DNA of 8,503 bases, taken from positions 1 through 8,503 of the forward strand of contig DOIX01000414.1 in assembly GCA_003511885.1 (NCBI GenBank), read 5' to 3'. The translations under genes and the position numbers were made by a program. Below, one piece after another: positions 1 through 4,590 of the stretch (within the stretch, counting starts at the first letter, position 1; the number at the start of each line of letters is the position of its first letter). Below the pieces are notes generated by a model. The model ran no database searches and had not been told where the DNA came from. It saw only the letters and a list, made by a program, of their open reading frames with translations. Source of the DNA: Cyanobacteria bacterium UBA11153 (GTDB lineage Bacteria > Cyanobacteriota > Cyanobacteriia > Cyanobacteriales > Coleofasciculaceae).

Positions 1-87
1 ATTAGAGGCGTACCGATCGCAAAACACCCCTGAAACAATCCCTTTAGCGAAAGGGTGAAATTTTTGCCACAATACTAGAGTTTGTCA
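1..87 (+). promoter_or_regulatory. Original gatA upstream region, cut off by the IS element
   Basis: No gene is visible here. Joining this stretch to position 1581 rebuilds a continuous leader in front of the gatA ribosome binding site, so it was probably the gatA promoter/leader region before the insertion; this is inference. It contains a perfect 6-bp hairpin, CCCTTT-AGCG-AAAGGG (40-55), with a T run at 61-65. The hairpin could end an upstream gene or act in the leader. I see no convincing -35/-10 pair. Bases 68-87 lie directly outside the right end of the element and would be the guide of the predicted omega RNA, read on the minus strand. Confidence 0.4.
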
Positions 88-240
88 TTGACACTCCCCG
101 GTCTCGCATACGCGGGGATTCTTTAATCAACGAGGTCGCTTACCCTAGCAGGATTGCTCCAACTAGCACAGAGGTGACCTCTCCTAAAGCGTTACTTTGG
201 GGATGCCCTCCCCTAGATTTTGCCTTGCGCAAAATATTGA
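68..240 (-). ncRNA. Predicted TnpB omega RNA (scaffold plus 20-nt guide)
   Basis: TnpB nucleases use an RNA made from the 3' end of tnpB and the right end of the element, with the flanking DNA as guide. Several stems can be seen here: TTTTGC/GCAAAA (218-234), GGGGA/TCCCC (199-213), AAAG/CTTT (186-198), AGAGGT/ACCTCT (170-182) and the right-end hairpin (96-117). Four of the five lie inside the tnpB coding sequence. The guide would be 5'-TGACAAACTCTAGTATTGTG (minus strand, 87 to 68). The 5' boundary and the guide length are estimates; the RNA itself is inferred from family knowledge and structure. Confidence 0.55.
88..117 (-). repeat. IS right end: subterminal hairpin and TCAA cleavage site
   Basis: On the minus strand GAAT precedes a hairpin with outer CCCC/GGGG pairs and inner CGC-GTAT-GCG (96-117), followed by AGTG and TCAA (88-91). 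Strand cleavage is expected after TCAA, as in IS608. The same hairpin would form the last stem of the omega RNA. Confidence 0.75.
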
Positions 241-1309
241 TAGCCGCGTTCCAGTCCCGATGCAAAATACAGCCACATTGACAAATATGGGTACGAGTAG
301 ACAGAGATTTTTTAACTACTCGTTTACATTGGCTGCATTCCTGGGATGTGTAGTGTGGTGGAACAGCAATAGCTAGTTTTCCAAATTTCGAGGCGAAATA
401 CTCTAACCACTTTCTAAACTTAGACCAACTAGCATCAGCAATTGATTTGGCTAAACAGTGGTTCTTGAGCATATTCTTTACCACCAAGTCTTCATAGGCT
501 ACTAAGTCATTAGACTTGCATACGTTACGTGCCATTTTTTTAGCATGTTCATCCCGTTGCCTACTTACTCTTAAGTGTTTTTTGGAATACCTAGCTCTTG
601 CTTTACGGCGATTATTAGATCCCTTTTGCTTTTTGTAGATTTGACGTTGAGCGTGTTTGATGGCGGGTTCAGCTTTTCTTAAAAACTTGGGTGATGGTTC
701 TTGATAACCATTTGAATCAGTGTAAAACGATTCCAATCCCACGTCTAACCCTATTTCGTTGCCAGTTTTTGGTTGAATATCAATACACTCAACATCGACA
801 CAAAACTGGCAATAATACCCATCAGCACGACGGACTAACCTGACTCGCTTGATGCTTTTAACTGGGTAAGTATGGATATCCCATTTACCCAAAAGCCGCA
901 AGATACCAATGCCTTTGAAGTCACTAAAATTAATCCGTCGCTTGGTTGGGTGTAATGCCCAGCCCGACGTTTTATACTCAACAGAACGGTTATCTTTCTG
1001 GAATCTAGGGAAACCTTTTTTACCAGGTTTCTTGGATTTGCAGTTGTCATAAAACCGCGAAATAGCTAGCCATCCCCTTTCAGCAGATGCCTGTACAGCC
1101 GTTGAGTTGAGTTCTTTAACAAATGGGAACTCATGGCGTAGCTCTGTGGAGTACTTGCTCAAAACAAAACGATCGATCTTGACTTCTCTGGGTGAATCCA
1201 TCCAGTGCCGTAAACATTTGTTCCGAATGAACTGTACGGTACGGATTGCCTCATCAATAGCCTTGTATTGATTTGATTTTGCCTTGACTTTGTACTCTAA
1301 TACTAGCAT
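140..1309 (-). CDS. tnpB: TnpB, RNA-guided endonuclease of the IS200/IS605 (OrfB) family
   Basis: This 389-residue protein has the normal length and layout of a full TnpB. The N-terminal half is the helical and beta-barrel (WED/REC-like) part. The RuvC fold follows: D189 in IGLDVG, E273 in AYEDL and D352 in HRDWNAA form an intact acidic triad. A zinc finger lies between the last two (C325-x2-C328 and C343-x-C345 with C347 nearby; the short second knuckle is common in cyanobacterial copies). TnpB family members cut double-stranded DNA next to a transposon-associated motif under omega-RNA guidance, and help keep the element in place by cutting empty donor sites. The start is supported by AAAGG eight bases upstream and a near-consensus promoter. 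No frameshift or early stop is seen, so it may be active. No tnpA lies beside it. Confidence 0.93.
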   Translation of the reverse strand: MLVLEYKVKAKSNQYKAIDEAIRTVQFIRNKCLRHWMDSPREVKIDRFVLSKYSTELRHEFPFVKELNSTAVQASAERGWLAISRFYDNCKSKKPGKKGFPRFQKDNRSVEYKTSGWALHPTKRRINFSDFKGIGILRLLGKWDIHTYPVKSIKRVRLVRRADGYYCQFCVDVECIDIQPKTGNEIGLDVGLESFYTDSNGYQEPSPKFLRKAEPAIKHAQRQIYKKQKGSNNRRKARARYSKKHLRVSRQRDEHAKKMARNVCKSNDLVAYEDLVVKNMLKNHCLAKSIADASWSKFRKWLEYFASKFGKLAIAVPPHYTSQECSQCKRVVKKSLSTRTHICQCGCILHRDWNAAINILRKAKSRGGHPQSNALGEVTSVLVGAILLG

Positions 1310-1337
1310 TGAACTGACCTTTCAATGTCATATTTAT

Positions 1338-1366
1338 ATTATACTTAGAATGAAGTCGTTTGTCAT
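1338..1366 (-). promoter_or_regulatory. Predicted tnpB promoter
   Basis: On the minus strand ATGACA (1366-1361; one mismatch to TTGACA) is separated by 17 bp from a perfect TATAAT (1343-1338). This is a strong sigma-70 type match, about 30 bp upstream of the tnpB start. A TATACT (1340-1345) on the plus strand overlaps it and could be the -10 box of the divergent RHH gene, although I see no good -35 for that direction. Confidence 0.6.
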
Positions 1367-1520
1367 TACTTTTATGAAAAATCGTAGACTTAGCATCAAG
1401 CTTACAAATTACGAACTACAGGAGCTAAAAGAAGAATCAGAACGACGAGGAATGACGCAATCTGAATTACTCAGAAGTTTAATTGCTCGTTTTCCTTTAC
1501 CATCTTTTAAGGCAGACTAA
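1350..1520 (+). CDS. Small ribbon-helix-helix (CopG/Arc-like) protein encoded in the IS element
   Basis: From ATG 1350 the product is 56 residues; from ATG 1374 it is 48 residues (MKNRRLSIKL...). The fold pattern is typical of ribbon-helix-helix DNA-binding proteins: a short beta strand (RRLSIKLT), helix A (YELQELKEESERRG) and helix B after a Thr cap (TQSELLRSLIARF). Such proteins bind operator DNA as dimers through the beta ribbon. It is transcribed away from tnpB, and the gap between the genes holds overlapping divergent -10 boxes, so regulation of tnpB or of itself is a reasonable inference. Neither start has a Shine-Dalgarno sequence. With the 1374 start the tnpB promoter lies wholly in the intergenic gap; with 1350 it overlaps the coding region. 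A longer reading from 1284 overlaps tnpB and is unlikely. Its stop codon lies inside a perfect palindrome. Confidence 0.65.
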   Translation: MKSFVITFMKNRRLSIKLTNYELQELKEESERRGMTQSELLRSLIARFPLPSFKAD

Positions 1521-1528
1521 AGTCTGCC
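1511..1528. repeat. Perfect 18-bp palindrome over the RHH stop codon
   Basis: GGCAGACT-AA-AGTCTGCC is a perfect 8-bp stem with a 2-base centre. The TAA at its centre-left is the stop codon of the RHH gene. It has no T run, so it is not a standard intrinsic terminator. It could be an operator for the RHH protein or part of the IS end structure. Its core (GACTAAAGTC) resembles the core of the left-end hairpin (GTCTAAAGAC). Confidence 0.6.
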
Positions 1529-1541
1529 AGCTCCCTTTCAT

Positions 1542-1584
1542 CCCCAGTCTAAAGACACGGGGCTTTCAGGTTTGTTTTTTGTAA
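1542..1584 (-). repeat. IS left end: hairpin, AAAG guide and TTAC target
   Basis: On the minus strand TTAC (1584-1581) is followed by an 18-nt linker ending in AAAG (1566-1563) and then a hairpin with CCCC/GGGG outer pairs and GTCT/AGAC inner pairs (1562-1542). This is the arrangement of the IS608 left end, in which AAAG pairs with TTAC to place the cut. TTAC belongs to the target DNA and is also the probable motif read by TnpB (TTTAC if one base is added). Confidence 0.7.
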
Positions 1585-1594
1585 AGGTACAAGC

Positions 1595-3046
1595 ATGGCA
1601 TCGATTCGCGAGTTGCACCAACAACTCATTACAAAACAACGCTCTAGCGTCGAGATTACCCAAAAAGCACTAGACAGGATTGAGGCAGTAGAGCCGACAA
1701 TACGCAGTTTTTTGCATGTCACCCCAGAATATGCCTTGGAAATGGCGCAACAAGTGGATGGCAAAATTGCGGCAGGAGAAGAGATTGGACTTTTGGCAGG
1801 AATACCTATTGCTATTAAGGACAATATGTGTACGAAAGGAATTCCCACTACCTGCGCCTCTCGGATTCTGGAAAACTTCGTCCCCCCCTACGAGTCTACC
1901 GTGACGCAAAAGCTGAAAGATATCGGGGCGGTAATGGTAGGGAAGGCGAATTTAGATGAATTTGCCATGGGCAGCTCCACCGAAACCTCTGCCTATCAGG
2001 TTACCGCCAATCCGTGGGATATTTCTCGCGTGCCCGGAGGCTCCTCTGGAGGCTCCGCAGCCGCCGTCGCTGCCGAGGAAGCTGTGGTATCCCTAGGCTC
2101 CGATACTGGGGGTTCAATTCGCCTCCCTGCCTCATATTGCGGGATTGTGGGGATGAAACCGACTTATGGGTTAGTATCTCGTTACGGTTTAGTGGCTTAT
2201 GCCTCTTCTTTAGATCAAATTGGGCCTTTTGGCAAGAGTGTAGAAGATGCGGCTATTTTACTGAGCGCGATCGCAGGTTACGATCCTAATGATGCCACGA
2301 GTCTGAAAGTGGAAATCCCCGATTACACTCAATTTCTCAAGCCCAACTTAAAAGGGATAAAAATTGGCATTATTACAGAAACCTTTGGCGAAGGATTAGA
2401 TCCCATTGTCGCCGAAACCGTCAATACTGCGATCGCGCAATTAAAAACTTTAGGTGCAGAAATTCAAGAAATCTCCTGTCCCCGCTTCCGCTACGGCTTA
2501 CCCACATACTATATTATTGCACCTTCAGAAGCCTCTGCCAACTTAGCCCGTTATGATGGCGTTAAATATGGATTCCGGAGCGACAATCCCGATAATCTCC
2601 TCTCCATGTACAAAAAAACTCGCGCCACAGGATTCGGTGCGGAAGTTAAGCGGCGGATTATGTTAGGAACATATACCCTATCTGCTGGTTATTACGATGC
2701 CTATTATCTCAAAGCGCAAAAAGTCCGGACTCTGATTAAAGAAGACTTTGAAAATGCCTTTGGTAAGGTAGATATTTTAGTATGTCCGACTGCGCCAACC
2801 ACCGCATTTAAAGTTGGGGAAAAAATAGCAGATCCTTTGACGATGTATCTCTCCGATTTAATGACAATTCCCGTTAACTTAGCCGGATTACCAGGAATGA
2901 GTATTCCCTGTGGATTTGACGATAAAGGAATGCCGATTGGTCTACAATTAATCGGGAATGTTTTACGGGAAGATCGGATATTTCAGGTAGCTTATGCTTA
3001 CGAGCAATCTACAGAATGGCATAAGGAAAAGCCACCTTTGAGTTGA
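1595..3046 (+). CDS. gatA: Glutamyl-tRNA(Gln) amidotransferase subunit A
   Basis: GatA is the amidase subunit of the cytoplasmic GatCAB complex. It frees ammonia from glutamine, and the ammonia is used by GatB to turn Glu-tRNA(Gln) into Gln-tRNA(Gln). The 483 residues match the usual length. The amidase-signature triad is intact: K75 (PIAIKDN), the cis-Ser S150 in GGSSGGS and the nucleophile S174 in SDTGGSIR, with the 24-residue spacing between the two serines seen in the family. The ATG is preceded by AAAGG with a 7-base gap. No gatB or gatC is in the window. The IS element ends 14 bp before the start codon, so the ribosome binding site is kept but the original promoter region is now about 1.5 kb away. 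Transcription must come from within the element, from the RHH gene, or from the old promoter through the element. The coding sequence itself is undamaged. Confidence 0.97.
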   Translation: MASIRELHQQLITKQRSSVEITQKALDRIEAVEPTIRSFLHVTPEYALEMAQQVDGKIAAGEEIGLLAGIPIAIKDNMCTKGIPTTCASRILENFVPPYESTVTQKLKDIGAVMVGKANLDEFAMGSSTETSAYQVTANPWDISRVPGGSSGGSAAAVAAEEAVVSLGSDTGGSIRLPASYCGIVGMKPTYGLVSRYGLVAYASSLDQIGPFGKSVEDAAILLSAIAGYDPNDATSLKVEIPDYTQFLKPNLKGIKIGIITETFGEGLDPIVAETVNTAIAQLKTLGAEIQEISCPRFRYGLPTYYIIAPSEASANLARYDGVKYGFRSDNPDNLLSMYKKTRATGFGAEVKRRIMLGTYTLSAGYYDAYYLKAQKVRTLIKEDFENAFGKVDILVCPTAPTTAFKVGEKIADPLTMYLSDLMTIPVNLAGLPGMSIPCGFDDKGMPIGLQLIGNVLREDRIFQVAYAYEQSTEWHKEKPPLS

Positions 3047-3086
3047 GGTTTTAGGTTAATTTTCTGTACCGCACGAGTTTTTTTTG

Positions 3087-3180
3087 AAACGCAGAGGTAC
3101 GCAGAGGAGGGGGAGGAGGTATGCGGAGGGTTGTTGGTTAATTTTGGGATAAAATAAAGTCTCTGCGTACCTTTGCGTTT
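3087..3180. repeat. Long inverted repeat of GCAGAGG/CTTTGCG type
   Basis: The left arm (3087-3106, AAACGCAGAGG...) and the right arm (3161-3180) are complementary at 19 of 20 positions, and the single mismatch would be a G-U pair in RNA. The 54-nt loop contains a purine-rich stretch (GAGGAGGGGGAGGAGG). The arms consist of the GCAGAGG-type unit that recurs in cyanobacterial intergenic DNA. It lies between gatA and the hydrolase and could act as a processing or termination structure. Confidence 0.7.
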
Positions 3181-3209
3181 ACCTTTGCGTACCTTTGCGT
3201 TAAAAAAAA
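3169..3209 (+). repeat. Three ACCTTTGCGT copies followed by an A run
   Basis: ACCTTTGCGT occurs at 3169-3178, 3181-3190 and 3191-3200, and then T and eight As follow. The final 16 bases, CTTTGCGTTAAAAAAA (3193-3208), are repeated exactly at 4530-4545 upstream of dnaE. Confidence 0.75.
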
Positions 3210-3223
3210 TATTTGATATTGGT

Positions 3224-4090
3224 ATGAGTTTCCCTGTTTTACAGTTATTTCTAGCCTTAGTGGGCATTTTTGCGATCGCGTATTTTTTTATTGGTGTTTT
3301 GCTATTGGTTTGTCAAAACCGATTGCTGTTTTTTCCATCTCGTGAAATTCAAACTATGCCTGGTGATGTGGGGTTAGTTTATGAGGATGTTTGGTTATCT
3401 GTATCGAATGAAGTAGGCAAAGAAGAGAGGTTACATGGTTGGTGGATTCCTGGGGCTTTTGCAAGAGATAATTTTCTCCTTTATTTACATGGAAATGGGG
3501 AAAATATTGGGGCAAATGTTCACCATGCGAAACGGTTTCAGGAATTGGGTTTTTCGGTATTCCTGATTGATTATCGAGGTTATGGGCAAAGTGAGGGAAG
3601 ATTTCCTGTGGAAAAGCGAGTCTATCAGGATGCAGAAGTGGCTTGGAATTATTTGGTAAGGGAACGGGGAATTCGGGTTAAGGATATTTTTATTTATGGT
3701 CATTCTTTGGGTGGTGCGATTGCGATTGATTTGGCTTCGCGTCACCCTGATATGGCGGGGGCGATTGTCCAAAGTAGTTTTACTTCTATCTGGGATATGC
3801 TTGATTTTCAACCTATCTATTATCGGTTATTTCCGAAAAGGTTATTCATTCATCAGCGGTTTGATTCTATTAGTAAGGTGAAGTCTTTGAGAATGCCAAT
3901 ATTGCTGATTCACGGGATTTGCGATCGCACTGTACCTGCTACTATGAGTCAAGCCTTGTTTGATGGGATAACTGCCCCTAAAGAGTTATGGTTAGTTCCC
4001 GATGCCGCACATAATAATGTAGCGAGTGTTTCTGGTTGGCAATATCAGGATAAAATTAAAGAATTTTTAGCACGGGTTAGAGGAGAATAA
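3224..4090 (+). CDS. Membrane-anchored alpha/beta hydrolase (COG1073-like)
   Basis: This 288-residue protein has one hydrophobic segment at its N-terminus (about residues 5-30) and then a serine hydrolase domain, so it is probably tethered to a membrane; which side is unclear. The catalytic triad is visible: S161 in GHSLGG, D234 in HGICDRTVP and H263 in DAAHNN. An oxyanion motif HGNGEN (89-94) and DYRGYGQSEG (about 115-124) are typical of the BEM46/ABHD13-like group. The substrate is unknown. ATG 3224 was chosen because an upstream in-frame TTG (3173) would translate the ACCTTTGCGT repeat. The Shine-Dalgarno signal is weak. A TAAAAT at 3150-3155 might be a -10 box, but no matching -35 is clear. 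It is co-directional with gatA, 177 bp downstream, with a long inverted repeat between, so co-transcription is doubtful. Confidence 0.9.
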   Translation: MSFPVLQLFLALVGIFAIAYFFIGVLLLVCQNRLLFFPSREIQTMPGDVGLVYEDVWLSVSNEVGKEERLHGWWIPGAFARDNFLLYLHGNGENIGANVHHAKRFQELGFSVFLIDYRGYGQSEGRFPVEKRVYQDAEVAWNYLVRERGIRVKDIFIYGHSLGGAIAIDLASRHPDMAGAIVQSSFTSIWDMLDFQPIYYRLFPKRLFIHQRFDSISKVKSLRMPILLIHGICDRTVPATMSQALFDGITAPKELWLVPDAAHNNVASVSGWQYQDKIKEFLARVRGE

Positions 4091-4118
4091 ACTAGATGGA
4101 ATCTCCTGTAAATGTGGC

Positions 4119-4147
4119 GCTCATCTGTTTAGATGAATTAGATGAGC
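4119..4147. repeat. Alternative hairpins after the hydrolase gene
   Basis: TCATCT (4121-4126) can pair with AGATGA at 4131-4136 (4-base loop). In an 8-bp form, GCTCATCT (4119-4126) can pair with AGATGAGC at 4140-4147. The two pairings exclude each other. It lies 29 bp after the hydrolase stop and could be its 3' end structure, but no T run follows. Confidence 0.4.
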
Positions 4148-4160
4148 AAAATCTTCATAG

Positions 4161-4187
4161 GGTGCGTTATGCGAAAGCCAACGCACC
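4161..4187. repeat. Dispersed palindrome GGTGCGTT...AACGCACC
   Basis: An 8-bp stem (GGTGCGTT 4161-4168 with AACGCACC 4180-4187) encloses a second small stem GC-GAAA-GC (4171-4178), giving a GNRA tetraloop. Palindromes of this GGTGCGTT type are familiar as dispersed repeats in many cyanobacterial genomes; that is from memory and was not searched here. Confidence 0.6.
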
Positions 4188-4224
4188 ATCATCCCTATTA
4201 GTAGACTCACTGCGTAAGATACTC

Positions 4225-4263
4225 TTCTAGCTCCCCCCTTACTAAGGGGGGTTGGGGGGGTAG
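4225..4263 (+). repeat. GC-rich dispersed repeat, copy 1 (plus orientation)
   Basis: It starts TTCTAGCTCCCC and contains the palindrome CCCCCCTT-ACT-AAGGGGGG (4233-4251) and a run of seven Gs. It matches the reverse complement of 4401-4439 at 31 of 39 positions. A degenerate third piece, GCTCCCCCCTTAATAAGG, lies at 8360-8377. Confidence 0.7.
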
Positions 4264-4366
4264 ATGTATAATGCTATTTTAGAAAATTGGTATTATAGTT
4301 GATGAATTACATTAATACTTTTATATCAAATAAAACATGATGTCAGATCCTAATCTGGATCATCCC

Positions 4367-4402
4367 ACTTTGGCAAAGATACTTGTTTTTGCCAAAGTTT
4401 TT
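4367..4402 (+). terminator. Hairpin with T run (terminator-like)
   Basis: ACTTTGGCAAA (4367-4377) pairs perfectly with TTTGCCAAAGT (4388-4398) around a 10-base loop, and the right arm runs into TTTTT (4398-4402). This has the shape of an intrinsic terminator for plus-strand transcripts, although the stem is not GC-rich. The nearest plus-strand gene ends 277 bp upstream, so it might end a long 3' UTR or an unannotated small RNA. Confidence 0.45.
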
Positions 4403-4439
4403 ACCCCCCCAGCCCCCTTGTAAAAGAGGGGAGCTAGAA
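4401..4439 (-). repeat. GC-rich dispersed repeat, copy 2 (minus orientation)
   Basis: This is the inverted counterpart of 4225-4263. The outer 12 bases (TTCTAGCTCCCC on the minus strand) and the seven-G run are conserved, and the divergence is concentrated in the central palindrome. Together the two copies flank a 137-bp AT-rich stretch. Confidence 0.7.
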
Positions 4440-4445
4440 TACAAT

Positions 4446-4466
4446 ATCAACTATCAACTATCAACT
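4446..4466 (+). repeat. Three tandem ATCAACT heptamers
   Basis: ATCAACT is repeated three times without change. It resembles the short tandemly repeated repetitive (STRR) heptamers described in filamentous cyanobacteria. No function can be assigned. Confidence 0.7.
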
Positions 4467-4506
4467 AATTAACCATACACAAACCATAAAATAAACACCC
4501 ATCCAT

Positions 4507-4545
4507 CCCTTTGCGCCTTCCTTTGCGCTCTTTGCGTTAAAAAAA
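4507..4545 (+). repeat. CTTTGCG repeat cluster upstream of dnaE
   Basis: CTTTGCG-type units occur at 4509, 4521 and 4530 and end in CTTTGCGTTAAAAAAA (4530-4545), an exact 16-base copy of the sequence upstream of the hydrolase gene. The cluster ends 45 bp before the dnaE start and so may lie within its promoter or leader. A TAAAAT (4557-4562) follows, but no convincing -35 is placed in front of it. No Shine-Dalgarno sequence precedes dnaE. Confidence 0.6.
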
Positions 4546-4590
4546 CGATCTTAAGCTAAAATCAGAAAATACTATCCCAAACCAAACCCC

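Larger units (their letters stand above)
88..1580 (-). mobile_element. IS200/IS605-type element with IS608-like ends, tnpB plus RHH gene, no tnpA
   Basis: Read on the minus strand, the left end begins just after TTAC (1581-1584). An 18-nt linker ending in AAAG (1563-1566) leads to an imperfect hairpin (1542-1562). The right end has a GAAT guide at the foot of a CCCC/GGGG hairpin (96-117) and finishes with TCAA (88-91). TTAC/AAAG and TCAA/GAAT are the cleavage and guide tetranucleotides known from IS608. The element is about 1.49 kb and holds tnpB and a divergent small ribbon-helix-helix gene. It has no Y1 tyrosine transposase (TnpA), so movement would need one supplied in trans. This family makes no target duplication and none is seen. 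HIP1 octamers are absent inside it but occur seven times in the rest of the window. The ends are inferred from motifs; comparison with an empty site would settle them. Confidence 0.8.

Noticed and set aside
1284..1349. Longer N-terminus for the RHH protein
   Set aside because: It would overlap the tnpB start and run through the promoter region, and it adds residues not expected for the fold.
81..1575. TTTGT at 81-85 and 1571-1575 as a target duplication
   Set aside because: It is only five bases of low-complexity sequence, and IS200/IS605 elements do not duplicate their target.
1542..1580. Left-end hairpin as a terminator for the RHH gene
   Set aside because: The T run begins about nine bases after the stem; the structure is better explained as the IS end, although some termination cannot be excluded.
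1549..1909. Minus-strand frames inside gatA
   Set aside because: They are shadows of the gatA coding sequence.
3173..3223. Longer N-terminus for the hydrolase from TTG
   Set aside because: These codons translate the ACCTTTGCGT repeat and precede the membrane segment; ATG 3224 gives a normal start.
3485..3811. 108-codon minus-strand frame inside the hydrolase gene
   Set aside because: It is antisense to a clear gene and has no recognisable domain or start signal.
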